Under the pieces are notes generated by a model that saw only the letters and a list, made by a program, of their open reading frames with translations, was not told where the DNA came from and did no database searches. This document shows positions 32,323-44,167 of a stretch of DNA of 64,000 bases, piece after piece (the first letter of the stretch is position 1; each line of letters starts with the position of its first letter). The translations under genes were made by a program, and so were the position numbers. Source of the stretch: Magnaporthiopsis rhizophila (taxonomy: Eukaryota > Ascomycota > Sordariomycetes > Magnaporthales > Magnaporthaceae). Location: positions 1 to 64,000 of the forward strand of contig PYSS01000163.1 of the NCBI GenBank assembly GCA_003049465.1, written 5' to 3'.

Positions 32323-33194
32323 CGCGAGATTTTGGTTCATGTGAAATATGGTTTTGTGTAGTTATCGGGACGGCAGGCGTTACTTTCCCTAGAAAGGGGA
32401 TAAGGCTATGGGCTATGAGAATATATGAACATTGTTGGAAGCATTCGCGGATTTTTTTTTGATATTTCGTACAGGACTAGACGGGCGGAGGAATCCAATA
32501 GATGCCCCTCATTTGGATCGGAAAAGCTTCTATTAGCGGAAGCTTGGAATAAACGATTTGATCTTGTGTGTTCTTACGCTACTGGCTTAGAGAGGCCTCG
32601 ATGATTTTGCTTGTCCTGAAACAGAGAAGACTCTGCCATAGCTCTAGGAAATATGATATTCCTCGATTCCTCTTTCTGCTCCTGTTCTTTTCCCTTTCGT
32701 CCCATTTTCTACCTCCGCTTCCTTCTCTTCCTTTTCGTTAGCTTGTACTCTGGCAGGTAGCCGGAATTGTTGATAATTACATCAATGGCTCTCCAACTCG
32801 GATGGCAAAGTGCTACGGGGCGTCTGGGGCAAACAGGTGGCAGACACTCCTTTATCAACCTAGGTAATCTACCCGATCCATGTCAGACTCCCTGGTTCAC
32901 ATCCAGAAGCTCGGTCATGCGCCAGCACACAACTGCGTTACACTCGGTAGATATTCTGGCGTCTGCGCCTGTTGATATTAAAAAAACGGATGCCTCTTGG
33001 CTCTCTGTCTAGGAGTCCCGGTACTTGATACTTGATATTTTGCTTGCTTTAGGAATATCAATCACGTTGAAAAAAAAAACCATCGCTGTCTCCTCCTTGA
33101 GACTTATTCCATTCAATCCTGGAATTTGTATCCTGCTTTCAGAAAAAGACGATCGACCAACCAGCCAGTCCATTCATCCACTCACCCCATCAAA
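32323..33194. other. Convergent 3' intergenic region
   Basis: 870 bases between two gene ends. It is AT-richer than the genes and no coding sequence is supported. Confidence 0.55.
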
Positions 33195-35342
33195 TTATAC
33201 CGGGATCTTGCGCCCGCCACGCATCGTGAGCGGGCGGTTGGCGCCCGCAGTCAGCTCAGGCATGCGCGACATGACAACCTTGGGCGCGCGGTCCGTGCCG
33301 GCAAAGGACGCGACGGCGAAGGACTCGGTGTTGTGGGCAAAGTAGAAATAGTAGCCGTTCACCACCTTCTTGACGGCCATGACGCCAATGGCCGGGCGGG
33401 ATTCGCCGCCGCGCACGCCCGGGTGCGCCATGAAGTCGTGCTCCACAAAGGACGCCATGACCTCGTCGTCGTCGGCCACGTCGAGCACGTCGGAGCCGTC
33501 CGAGCCCCGCACGCTGCCTTGGTACAGGCGCTCGGCACACTTGTGCGCCGCCATGGCCGTCGCCATATGCTCGCCTGTGCCGCTCGTGACGGCCGCAACC
33601 GTCGTAAACTTGCGCGTGTCGCCCTCGTCGGCGGGGATCACAGCCGTGCCGATGCCGACCAGGGCCGCGGGGCCCACGCGCCCGCGGTGCTTCATGCCGA
33701 TTCCTCCGGACGAAGAACCGGCTGCGATGTGGCCCTGATTATCGATGACGATAACGCCGACCGTGTCGTTGATCTGGTCCTCGTCGTCGTAGGGGTGATC
33801 CTTGCCGGGGCTGGCGTAGCCCGTGTCCCTAGATGGGCAGAGGTTGTCCGCGGGATGGTCCTCTGGGAGATCCTTCACATTGTTGGCCTCCTTGGGGAGG
33901 TCTTGGTCGACCTTATCAGCCTTGGTGCTGTCTCTCTCATCATCCTCGTCGTCACAAGCCGCGCTCCTCGAAGCCTCGGATCTATCGAATTGGTTGCCAT
34001 GGGCGCGGGAATTATTCGGACTGCTAGTCTTCAGAGAGAAGAGCCTGGGCGATGCCGGTTTTTTATCTGGTGTCGAAACCTCCGCGGGCGTGATCAAACG
34101 GACGCGCTTGGCAGGCGGCGGCGACGGGGATCTAGCCGGGGCGGAGCCACTTCTCACTGGTGTAATGTGGCCGGACGAACGACAGTATGGTGGAGTTGAA
34201 GGTGTCGGAGACGCGGCGGGGCTGCCCGCCCCATGAACGGGGGAATCCGGCTGGCCTTCGTTGTACGTGCCCGTGAGGATGGCGGCGACATGGTCGCGGT
34301 TTCTGAGCAGCGGGTGGTTGAGAACCGAGTCTGTGGGTTTGGTGCGTTCGTTCACGCTCTGAAGCTCCTCCGTCCACTTCTCCCATCGATCGCGAGCGTT
34401 TGTCGAGACCATGTCGTCGTTGGAGGCGAGGGTCATGCCATGGTTGTGGGCGAACTCGCAGGCTCCCGGGCCGATCAGCAGGATAGGAGGGATCCGGCGC
34501 AAAGCCATGGACTTGTATGATTCGCGTAGAACCAGCTCGGCGAGAGCAATAGGATTTCTGATGTCTAGAGCATAGAGCAGAGTCAGCCGCGTGCAAAGGA
34601 GGGACCGGAGTCAAGTGAGGCTTCACAAGACGGGACACGACGTACGAGGACAGGCGCCGACAGCACCGCTGCGTCCATTATGATCGACAATGGTGGCGTC
34701 GCACTCGACGGTGCCGTCAATGCACAAGTTGCTGCCAAAACCCGCGTTGGCAACAGAATTATTCTCGAGGTTTTTGATGGCCTCGACAACGGCCTCGACA
34801 GCGCTCCCGCCCTGCTTCAGCTTGGCCATTCCAACCCGAGCGGCGCTTCGAATATTTGACAGACGAGATTAGCGTAATGGCCTGGCGCAAACAGGCAAAC
34901 GGTTGGTAACGAGGTCGACTTACTCCGCACAGGCCTGTAGATGAAGGCTCTCATTCGTGTGACTGTGATAGCCGGCGCCAGCGTGGACAAAGACAGCAGC
35001 GACGGGCTTTTTCTTCTTGTAGAGGTAGTCAAGCGCGGCATTACCGCCAAAACCCGGGATCGACATGAACATGCCGTTGCTTTCCGTCTCGTCTTTCTTG
35101 ACGGCGCTGTCACCGTCCGTGGCGGTCACCGGAGCGAGGGTGAACTTTGGAACAACGGACGGCGCCTGTTCCTCGGAGCTGGAGGCATCTGGGGGGCTCC
35201 CTAATGCTTGGCGCTCCGCCGGAGAGCCTGGCAGAGACCTTGAGCCTGTTTGGAGGCTGTCAAGATCCTTGCCCTCCATCGCGAGGCGGCTAAGGTCTTC
35301 GATGGTGAGCAGAAGCGCGGGACTGTAGGGATTCTTCGACAT
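33195..35342 (-). CDS. Taspase-1-like threonine peptidase (Ntn-hydrolase, asparaginase-2 family)
   Basis: Three exons join in frame: 34924-35342, 34646-34845, 33195-34564 (662 aa). The alpha-chain side shows AAVFVHAGAGYHS, ADAARVGMAKLKQGGSAVEAV, LENNSVANAGFGSNLC and GTVECDATIVDHNGRSGAVGACP. The processing and catalytic Thr is T474 in DQINDTVGVIVIDNQGHIAAG, followed by SSSGGIGMKHRGRVG and AVTSGTGEHM. In this family the precursor cuts itself before the Thr, which then becomes the nucleophile. A Taspase call is preferred over plain asparaginase because of the N-terminal extension and the long disordered Pro/Ser/acid-rich segment (about residues 305-470) just before the Thr. The substrate in fungi is unknown. 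Confidence 0.82.
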
Positions 35343-36775
35343 GCCAGATCGCCAAGTGTGGAAAACTGACTGACGTCCGAATGCCGGATAAGGTAACCCA
35401 GAGTCTTGCGAGCGCAGTGCTTCGAGGACGGCTAGACAGGCAGAACCAGGGGCTCAGGGGGGCCTGGGCGAAGAAAGTAGACGGAGGGCGAAAATGAAGG
35501 CAATCTAGAGTTGAAGCAAGTGAAGTAGCTGGCCCTTGGAGGGAGAGATTCCCGGTCTTGGGTGGAAGACGGATGATTCAAGAGCGGGTCGAGATGCCTA
35601 TGGGTATAGAGGTAGGCTGAGGCGAAAGCTGACGGAAAAGACGCTGAGTTGCGTCACAAAAAAAAAAAAAAAAAATACTACCAAACGATATGGCAAACGA
35701 TACAAGCGCCGCGAGGCTTGGCGTGACGTTCAAAAAGAAGCCCGCGGCGTGCACTACCGACAATGTCTGTCAAGCGGAGGTGAAACGATGGGTTTGGTCG
35801 AGCTCGATGGTAAGCGAGTGATGTGGCCCGGGCGATGAGAAAAGCGCCAGGCATCGCCGACTTGAGTGAACTTATGGCAGGTGCGGAACGTCGGTTTTGG
35901 AGCAGGAAGAAATCTCAAACTTCTTCAAAGGAAAGAGCGATAATCCCCATAAGCGTCAATAGTTAGCTAGCAAGGTGAAACGCAACTTCCATCAATGGCT
36001 TGGAGTATCTCGGCAACCTAGACCTCTTGCGGTGCAAGAGACACCATCTGCTGCCGGTGGGCCCAGCGCGTCCCAGTTTGAGATTGTGTAGGTACCAGGG
36101 AACCCAGGAAGGGAAGCTCCAGATTCCGTTGGGAGCACCATTGACGACGCGAAGATGTCTGCGACTTGGCGGGCCTTAGGAGCATTGGAACGTAAGTAGG
36201 TAGATATCTTGCCTATTATGGAGGCACTGTAAGTATGGACTCCTACATGAGTTAATGACCCCAAAAGCGGCATCAACAAAGAAGGAGAGTCGGGTTAATG
36301 GTTGTCTTGATCCTTGCAAGACGGAATGAGGGTAAATCCAGCGACCACCACCCGGAAAATCACCAGGCGAGACAGCTTTCGACGGCTGTGATTGTTGCCA
36401 TCCTTGGGTCTTCCGAATGCCGCGGTATTTTGGATTATGACTATGAAAACGTCAAACGAGTTCGGCAGCCAGGATCGCTCGGGTTGTCATGGATGACTTG
36501 ACAGGAAGCTGTGGAGATGATCTATGATATTGCAGCTGCGCCACCGCGCCTGTGGCTCAGCACACCAATGGCGGGGCAAGCGGAGAGCATGAGCCTCATC
36601 CACACCAAGGCACGTAATTCGGGCTGAGACCATCCCATCTTACCTGGCGGCGGGCCAACCTGCATCAACCGCCTTGCCAGCTCTCGACCGACGAGACAGA
36701 CCGCTAACCGCCCCTTCAATTTTTTTTTTTTTTGGAGGACCAGGGGAGCCCGTTGGCCCTCCTCACCCGTCAAAG
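35343..36775. promoter_or_regulatory. Divergent intergenic region, Taspase-like / ARP3
   Basis: 1.4 kb between head-to-head starts, with poly(A) near 35659-35675 and a T run just before the ARP3 start. I see no gene in it. Confidence 0.5.
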
Positions 36776-38731
36776 ATGGCCAACCAAACGCCGGCCGTTG
36801 TCATGGACAAGTGAGTATGAATATCGGGAGCTTGATGCCTGCAGCAACAGCAACGTGGCCCAGCTCCCAGCCACCAGACCTCCTCTCCTGCCCAAGCCCA
36901 TCCAGCTCTCGTCGCAAGAGAGGTTGCCACCGCCGCTACATACACACAGACTGACCATGCTGCTCTCTTCTCAGCGGCACCGGTTTCTCGAAGCTAGGTA
37001 TATCCCCAAGCACCGCCAGCCGTGGTCCATGCGGGGTACCATACTAGAACTGGGCCGGAACCCCTCGACGCCGGGCTATTGTGCTGACTGCTCTTCTCCT
37101 CCCCGAGCCTAGGCTTTGCCGGCAACGACTCACCCTCCTTCGTTTTCCCGACCGCGATCGCGACCAAGGGCCCTGCCGGCGGTGGAGGAGGTTCTGGGTC
37201 TGGCCGTCCAGCGGTGGCCAACAAGCCGAGCTTCCTTACGGGCGGAGCTGGCCCCGGCGGCCACCTCTCTGGGAAGCGCGGCACCGAAGACCTTGACTAC
37301 TTTATCGGCGACGAAGCCGTAGCGGCGTCGTCTGGACCTGGTGCAACACCCCAACCTCGCAACCCGACGCTGGCTGGGCTATGACGTATGTTGGGGACAT
37401 GCGGGCTAACTGGCCAAACTCGGTAGGATATGGCATACACTACCCCATTCGGCATGGACAAATAGAGAACTGGGTAAGTTTGCATACACATGATTCGGAA
37501 AGGATGTCGAGATCAAAAACTCCTAGCAGTGCTGACACTGATTTGGCGGTGGCTGTGTCCAGGATCATATGGAGCGCTTCTGGTCGAACTCGATCTTCAA
37601 ATATCTGCGAGTAGAGCCCGAAGACCACTTCTTCCTCCTGACGGAACCGGTACGAACGCTTCAACGCCGCAATCGACACAGCTTCTTGGCGTCGACCGGA
37701 CACTGACCGCTACACGTTCTTGTCGCAGCCACTGAACCCGCCCGAAAACCGCGAGAATACGGCCGAGATCTTCTTCGAGTCGTTCAACTGCGCCGGTCTC
37801 TACATCGCCGTGCAGGCGGTGCTGGCGCTCGCGGCGTCGTGGACGTCGTCCAAGGTGCATGACCGGTCGCTCACGGGCACGGTTATCGACTCGGGAGACG
37901 GCGTGACGCACGTTATCCCCGTGGCCGAAGGCTACGTGATCGGGTCTTCGATCAAGTCGATCCCGATTGCGGGTCGCGACATCACGTACTTTGTGCAGTC
38001 CCTCCTCCGCGACCGCGGCGAGCCCGATTCGTCGCTCAAGACGGCGCAGGAGATCAAGGAGGAGTACTGCTACGTGTGCCCGGACATGGTCAAAGAGTTT
38101 ACAAAGTTCGACCGCGACCGGACGCGGTTCGCACAGCACGTGGTGGCGCAACCCGGCGGCCGGCAGGTGACGGTGGACGTTGGGTACGAGCGATTTCTGG
38201 CGCCCGAGATCTTCTTCAACCCGGAGATCTACAGCTCGGACTTTTTGACGCCGCTGCCCGTGGTGGTGGACGGGGTGATACAGTCGTCGCCCATCGACGT
38301 GCGCAGGGGCCTGTACAAGAACATTGTGCTGTCGGGCGGTAGCACGCTCTACAAGGACTTTGGGCGGCGCCTGCAGCGTGACGTCAAGCAGCTCGTCGAC
38401 GCGCGCATTCGGGCCAGCGAGGTGCGCAGCGGCGGTGCAAAGAGCGGCGGCCTCGAGGTCCAGGTCATCACGCACAAGCGCCAGCGTCACGGTCCCTGGT
38501 TCGGAGGCAGCCTGCTGGGCCAGACGCCAGAGTTCAGGTCGTACTGTCACACCAAGGCCGAGGTGAGTTTCTCTGTTTTTGCTTGCTTTCCATTTCTGGT
38601 CTGCTCTCTGCTTCCCTCGATGATGCTGCCACACAATATCTAACCGCCGGCTTCTCTCATTACAGTACCAGGAGTATGGACCTGGAATCGTGCGGAGATT
38701 TGCTCTCCTGGGCGGTCCGGGTGGCTCGTAA
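36776..38731 (+). CDS. ARP3: Actin-related protein 3 (Arp2/3 complex)
   Basis: Seven exons restore a 439-aa protein, the normal Arp3 length: 36776-36810, 36975-36997, 37113-37340, 37427-37473, 37563-37649, 37729-38562, 38666-38731. The start MANQTPAVVMDNGTGFSKLG, split over the first two introns, is the actin-fold phosphate-binding loop 1. Others are YGIHYPIRHGQIENWDHMER, FFLLTEPPLNPPENRE, GTVIDSGDGVTHVIPVAEGY (loop 2), KEEYCYVCPDMVKEF and VLSGGSTLYKDFG. The C-terminal exon ends with FALLGGPGGS. Arp3 with Arp2 forms the seed for branched actin filaments in endocytosis and polar growth. Exon 2 is a 23-nt micro-exon; many small 5' exons are usual for fungal actin-family genes. Confidence 0.95.
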
Positions 38732-40984
38732 GCTAATGGCTGGGTTTGTCGAGACGGTCCAGTCTAAGCGAACTAGGTATTTGCCCTCTGTTACAGGAAA
38801 TCCAGATAGGTGTCTCGTAGGGAAGTGTTGATAGAAGACGGCGAAACATTATTCCAAATGAGCTTTGTTGTTTCTGTCTGTCTTGGTCACTTTCTATAGA
38901 TGTGACGTAAGAATTGAGAGGCCTTGGAAATAGCTTCTGCCTGGAAACTGCAGCCCGACACCGGCGGTCGAAAAACGGGCAGGAGAATTGGGTTACGGAG
39001 TGCAGAAACGGTGGCCTGGCTGGGAGCTCCTGGTCACCAGGGTACCTAGGCCTCATAAGGATATCACCCAACCCCGCCGCTCCTACGGAAGACAGTGTGA
39101 AAGCCGAGGTCCAAGCTTGGCGCCCAAGACGGCCGGAGCCGGGATTTTAGTGCTTCTTGGAGTGGGGGCCTCCACTTTTGTCCGGCCAGAAAGTGGCGTG
39201 ATGGTTCCGTGCTCGACGACCAGCTCTATTCCCCTTGCATCCATCCACCCGCCCTTTGTTCCAACCTTATTGCCATCCGCCATCAGCTAGGCAGCCAGTC
39301 AGCCCGGCCTTACCTTGTGCATGCGGGATGGAAACGCAGCATTTTATAGCGCTTCCCTTTGTCCTTGAGACGGCGCTAGTGGGGCCTCCGTTGACCCTTC
39401 CAAGGGCCGGGGAGCCGCTTCCATGTCTGGCGGGCGAAAGCTCCCGCTTCAGCTCGCGTGCGCCAGCGAGACGACCCCGCGCCCTCGTGCCAAGGATTCC
39501 GGATGCCTCCTCCGGGACGCCGTTCTGCTGCGGTCCGATACGTCCAGGCTTGTCTCCCTCCCAAGAGGAATGCGTTCGTCACCCCTGCCAACCTGCATGC
39601 CGCTACCCTACCCACACCAGATGCTCCCCTTCTAGTTGCTTGTCTCGACGGGGAGGTAGAGCTTGGCTCTGAGTACTCACCGGCACTATCCTTGCCCCGA
39701 CCGGCCTTCCCCGTACACCACCCCCTCACCTTCCCCTCGGGCGTTGTTGCCAGGATGGACGGCGCGTCGCGAGGGGCTCCTTCCGCTCGAACGGATGTCG
39801 CATCTTTGTCGTCTCGAGCCGAGAAGGCTACTGTGCATAGCCGAGGACCCTTGGCCCAGCCCTCAGACGTCGTCGATCAACCTCCTTAATTTGCCCAGTC
39901 CCTTCCTTGCAAGTGCGGGGAAGGCCTGTTCGGTCGGCTGCCTGCTGCCGTCCCCAAGCAACACCGGGCCAGGATTCCCCGGACCATTGAGACGTGATCC
40001 TGCGCCTTTGACACTTGCTGGCAGAACTGAACTTGGGGAAGGGCGCAACCAGTTTCCTGGGGCCCCGCAATCTCGGGTCGGATCGGACGAGGGCGTGTGT
40101 CCTCTTGTCAATGCCACAAGCGTCCGAACTTTCGATGTTATAGTCGCGTGAAATTATCTGACCCGGACTTACTCGCGGTTGAGAAAAGATCTTCATCAAC
40201 AGGTACTTGTTCGTACCTGGGCAGGGACTTGCAGTGGGCTCTAGATATCTCGAGACCTTGCTGGATATATTATCAGCGGCGGTCGTGTAACAAATGTGAC
40301 CGGGCACTGGGAGCCAACCTGGAGCCAGATAAAACAGACCCCAGAATATGCCTGCATCGAGCTAGGGGTGACACTGGCATACCAATATCCCCCTGCAAGG
40401 CAGACCATCTTGAATTTCCCCGCACCGACCTTGCATATATGTGGACCGCTGGCCCGAGGACGACGCGGTTGGATTCACTCACGCCACCCTTTTACATCCT
40501 TCCTTTTCTCCAGACGCATGGGCCAGAACGTAAACTTGGAGAATCGCAAATCCTACGCCTCTTTCCCACAACTGCTATCGATCTAGCCAAGCTTGGTGAT
40601 GCTTTCCCGCGCCTTGTTTCGAGCTGGAGCCCGCCAGGGAACCAGATGGGGGTCATGTGCTCTGATTGGTCCGAAGTATGGGGTGACCAAGGGGAGCCAG
40701 GATCCACATCGATTCCATCTCCCCTTCCCCTCACGCAATGTAAGTGTCTCGCCACTCGGACTCATCACCATCTCATCATCCCGGGATTTTGTATAAAACA
40801 CTGCCTGCTCGCCCCTCCTTCCTACGTGTTCTCCTTTCTCTCTGTTATCATTTACATTATACCCTTCCGCCTCCTCGCTTCCGGAGTTGTTTCCGATATA
40901 TGCTAAGACCTTGGCGTGTCTTCCTTGGACGAACGACAGATACGGACCCTCAGATCTCGACGGTTTTCCTCCCGTGTCGAAAGC
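38732..40984. other. Long intergenic region upstream of the alcohol dehydrogenase
   Basis: 2.25 kb without a supported gene. Frames such as 40097-40906 (plus) and 39828-40307 (minus) have no motifs. The right 200 bases hold the TATA box and leader of the dehydrogenase gene. Confidence 0.5.
40792..40798 (+). promoter_or_regulatory. TATA box of the alcohol dehydrogenase gene
   Basis: TATAAAA lies 187 bases before the ATG at 40985 and is followed by a CT-rich leader, as in strongly expressed fungal genes. Confidence 0.55.
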
Positions 40985-42134
40985 ATGGCGAACGTTCCAA
41001 CAGAGCAGATGGCTCAGGTGGTGGAGAAGAGCGGTGGCCGTGAGTTGCCCCGTCACATACTTGCCACTCCCCGTACACTTATTTACATCATTCCCGAAAT
41101 ACGAAAGAGACTAACATGACGCCTCCACAGCCGTCATCTACAAGAAAATCCCGGTCGCCAAGCCCGGGCCTGATGAAGTCTTGGTGAACGTCAAGTACTC
41201 GGGCGTGTGCCACACGGATCTGCACGCCATGATGGGCGACTGGCCGTTGGCGACCAAGCTGCCCCTGGTCGGCGGCCACGAAGGCGCGGGCGTTGTGGTG
41301 GCGCGCGGCGAGCTCGTCTCGGACGTGCAGTTGGGCGACCACGTCGGCATCAAGTGGCTCAACGGCTCCTGTCTGTCGTGCTCCTTTTGCCGGCAGGGCG
41401 ACGAGCCGCTGTGCCAGCAGGCCCTGCTGTCCGGCTACACGGTCGACGGCTCGTTCCAGCAGTACGCCATCGCAAAGGCCGCGCACGTCGCCCGCATCCC
41501 CAAGGAGGTCGACCTGGAGACGGTGGCGCCCGTGCTGTGTGCGGGAATCACAGTCTACAAGGGCCTGAAGGAGTCGGGCGCACGTCCCGGTCAGTTCGTG
41601 GCCATCGTCGGCGCCGGCGGCGGACTGGGCGCCATGGCGCTGCAGTACGCACGCGCCATGGGCCTGCACGCCATCGCCATCGACGGCGGCGAGGAGAAGA
41701 AGAAGGCGTGCCTGGGCGAGCTGGGCGCGACGGCCTTTGTCGACTTCGCCACAAGCAAGGACCTCGTCGCCGACGTGCGCGCCGCCACGCCCGACGGCCT
41801 GGGCCCGCACGCCGTCATCCTGCTCGCCGTCAGCGAGAAGCCGTTCCAGCAAGCCAGCGAGTACGTGCGGCCGCACGGCACCGTGGTGTGCATCGGCCTG
41901 CCCGCGGGCGCCCACCTCAAGGCGCCCGTGTTCGACACCGTCATCCGCATGATCACCATCAAGGGCAGCTACGTGGGCAACAGGCAGGACACGGCCGAGG
42001 CGCTCGACTTCTTTGCTAGGGGTCTGATCAAGGCCCCGCACAAGACGGTCGGGCTGAGCGAGCTGCAGAGCGTGTACGAGATGATGAAGGAGGGGAAGAT
42101 TGTGGGGCGGTATGTTGTTGATACTAGCAGGTGA
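40985..42134 (+). CDS. Zinc-dependent alcohol dehydrogenase (ADH1 class)
   Basis: Two exons, 40985-41039 and 41131-42134, give 352 aa. The catalytic zinc site is read in YSGVCHTDLHAMMGDWP and GGHEGAGVVV. The structural zinc Cys set is in CLSCSFCRQGDEPLC (CxxCxxCx7C). The coenzyme-binding Rossmann motif is VGAGGGLGAMALQYARAMG, with Asp in AIDGGEEKK suggesting NAD preference. It is the size and motif set of fungal tetrameric ADH1, which interconverts ethanol and acetaldehyde in the cytosol. There is no mitochondrial presequence. The intron after residue 18 is in the usual place and has a CTAAC branch site. Confidence 0.92.
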
Positions 42135-42275
42135 TTTTGGACGCTTTCGAGACTGAGAGACAAAGCGATGTTTTTTACGTGTGTCCAGAATCAGAAGAAA
42201 AAAAAGTAATTTGGATAGCATGGCTATTTACAACGGCGATTTCTCTTCCGTCCACCTCCCACACCTCAGAAATGA

Positions 42276-42863
42276 TCACACGCCCCCTCTGCGCCGAGCA
42301 AAAGCCGCTTCGAGCGCAGCCTCCTGGCTGGGAAACGTAAACACCAGCGTCCGCCCATCCACTTGACGATCCCTGACCTCATCCTCGGAAGCCCACACGA
42401 AATCCTGGTGCTCTGCTGGATCCAGCGTGACCGCCGCCTCCGCCGCGGCTACGACCTCGAACTCGAACGTCAGTTTCTGGTACGTCCGCCCCTCGTGCGC
42501 AAACTCGTGCATCTGCACCAGCGCCACCGCCGCGGCCGGCGCGAGCCCGGACTCCTCGCGCAGCTCGCGCGCCGCCGCCGCCAGCACCGTGGCGTCGCGG
42601 GTCGGCTCGACGGACCCGCCGGGCGTCTCCCACCGGTCCGGCATCCCGTCCGACGAGGCGCGCTGGACGAGCAGGACCTTGTTGGTTGCTGGGTCGAAGA
42701 CTGCGGCGCTGACGAGGAGGTCGTCGATTCCTTGTTTGGTTGTGAGGTATTGCGGGATCGGGACGTTGTATGCGAGGAGGTGGGCTGGGATTGTAAAGGT
42801 TGGCGGCAGTGGTGGCGGTGTGGGGCCCTGGATGTCAGGGGCGGCAGAGGTGTTGGAGGACAT
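42276..42863 (-). CDS. Nudix hydrolase domain protein
   Basis: Single exon, 195 aa from the ATG at 42863 (MSSNTSAAPDIQGPTP). A Pro-rich N-terminus leads into the Nudix fold: DDLLVSAAVFDPATNKVLLVQR, PDRWETPGGSVEP and the Nudix helix ARELREESGL. Relative to the textbook GX5EX7REUXEEXGU box, the segment before REL has two extra residues and the first Glu is not in the standard place. The REL.EESG metal-binding core is intact. This variant is common among fungal Nudix proteins. Substrates (nucleoside diphosphates linked to another group) cannot be predicted. It is tail-to-tail with the dehydrogenase, 141 bases apart. Confidence 0.85.
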   Translation of the reverse strand: MSSNTSAAPDIQGPTPPPLPPTFTIPAHLLAYNVPIPQYLTTKQGIDDLLVSAAVFDPATNKVLLVQRASSDGMPDRWETPGGSVEPTRDATVLAAAARELREESGLAPAAAVALVQMHEFAHEGRTYQKLTFEFEVVAAAEAAVTLDPAEHQDFVWASEDEVRDRQVDGRTLVFTFPSQEAALEAAFARRRGGV

Positions 42864-43429
42864 TGTTTCTGGGTTCGTTGTGGACGGCAAGGGATATGGG
42901 TAGTGTCTTGAGTTTTGATTTGGGTTTCATCAGTATATTGATTTATCTGCTGGCAGCGCAAGGAGTGGTGAATGGCTTGTGATGATGATTTCGCGCCTTG
43001 TCGTCTTGACGGATGGGCTTTTCTGGGTCAGCCGCGCCTTTTGTGCTGCAGGCCGGCCAGGCACATACATTGGGCTAGCCAGAGCCTCAATATTGATCGA
43101 CCAGAATTACGAGGACAGACCACGTTTCGGAGTGCGAAACCAACTATCTAGCCCAAGGCAGCAGCTTTCGAGATATGAATACATTTGGCTGTTCATGCTG
43201 GTGCCTGATCAAGTATTGGCGCACGCGCGGCATCAGGCACCCGTCTGACGAATCATAAGTCAATACGATCAGATTTAGGAGGAAAAAAAAAACTCGGCAA
43301 AAAAAAAAGATTGTATAAATGCTAAACCGCCATATTCTCAAGTAGATCTATCGCCCACTGTAATGTCCTTGACTGTAGTAGATGACCCCGGAACTGACCG
43401 GGGTCAAGAGATCAAGCTAAGCACATTCC
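42864..43429. other. Intergenic, with hairpin and start of a degenerate repeat
   Basis: No gene is supported. A perfect 8-bp inverted repeat, GACCCCGG..CCGGGGTC, lies at 43384-43405, next to the repeats that run into the following gene's end. Confidence 0.5.
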
Positions 43430-43570
43430 TCACCACTGCACACGCCTTGGCCGCAGCCTACCCGGGAACTCACCAGGATCGAGTGAAAACCGCCGCTCGC
43501 CTTGGCCGCAGTCTGCCCAGAGACTCACCGGGGTCGCGTAAAACCTCCGCTCGCCACGGTCTGGGGTATG
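43376..43570. repeat. Imperfect tandem repeats of about 55-60 bases
   Basis: About three degenerate copies are visible. Each contains a core like ACTCACCGGGGTCGCGT and a following CCGCTCGCC. Two of them read GCTCGCCTTGGCCGCAG-like and overlap the coding end of the gene on the minus strand. Confidence 0.6.
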
Positions 43571-44167
43571 CCCGCTGGCGGTCTCGTCGTCGTCTTCTAG
43601 AGGGATCCAGAAGTAGGAGTGCGCGAGTCTCATTCCGTAATGCGGCTCCAGCGGCCACCTCGCACTCACGAGCTCCTCACACCTGAGGCAAATCGCCAAC
43701 AGGTCCTTGGCGGGCCCCCGGTGACCTGGCGGAGCAAGGAGACCGACGTCCTCGCTCTCGTCGGTGCACTCGATCTCATCCACGACGCACGCGATAGCCT
43801 TGCCGGCCTCGGCCATCTTGAAGCTGCACTTCATGCAGTGCAAGTCGAAGGGCACGATCCAATCCACGTGTTCGGGGATTGAAGTGATCAGACCGCGGTT
43901 TCGGCGGTTGCTGGTGGGCCAGTCGTGTGCGTACAGTTTGGGAAAGGTGCTACCGTCGGCCTCATCCTCGTGGTCTTCCGTCTCGAGGATATCGCCAAGG
44001 TCGTCGAGGTGAAAGACGAGTTCACGGACGGTCTCGGACCCGGGCTCGGCTGCGCTCGTGCTGCTGCTATCCTGCTCACCTTCCATCTTGACAGGCTCAC
44101 GGACGGACTTGTCCACGGCCGTGGTGGTGTCTGCGACTCCCTCACGGCTGGTGGTGGAGTTAGACAT
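43430..44167 (-). CDS. Unknown protein with two CxxC pairs (accessory gene 1)
   Basis: Single exon, 245 aa from the ATG at 44167. The first third is Ser/Thr/Glu-rich and disordered. The middle carries HVDWIVPFDLHCMKCSFKM and about 45 residues later LLAICLRCEELV; the two CxxC pairs could form one zinc site. The end is repetitive, with GERRFYATPVSLWADCGQ followed by GERRFSLDPGEFPGRLRP. This results from tandem DNA repeats overlapping the 3' end. I do not recognise a family. A gene of similar size, strand and CxxC layout lies 0.9 kb to the right. The surrounding DNA is gene-poor, so a lineage-specific accessory gene is likely. Start choice is uncertain. Confidence 0.55.
   Translation of the reverse strand: MSNSTTSREGVADTTTAVDKSVREPVKMEGEQDSSSTSAAEPGSETVRELVFHLDDLGDILETEDHEDEADGSTFPKLYAHDWPTSNRRNRGLITSIPEHVDWIVPFDLHCMKCSFKMAEAGKAIACVVDEIECTDESEDVGLLAPPGHRGPAKDLLAICLRCEELVSARWPLEPHYGMRLAHSYFWIPLEDDDETASGHTPDRGERRFYATPVSLWADCGQGERRFSLDPGEFPGRLRPRRVQW

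Noticed and set aside
33126..34199. 357-residue plus-strand frame opposite the Taspase-like gene, and the 345-residue minus-strand frame at 37597-38634 opposite ARP3
   Set aside because: Both are antisense shadows of well-supported genes with no domain of their own.
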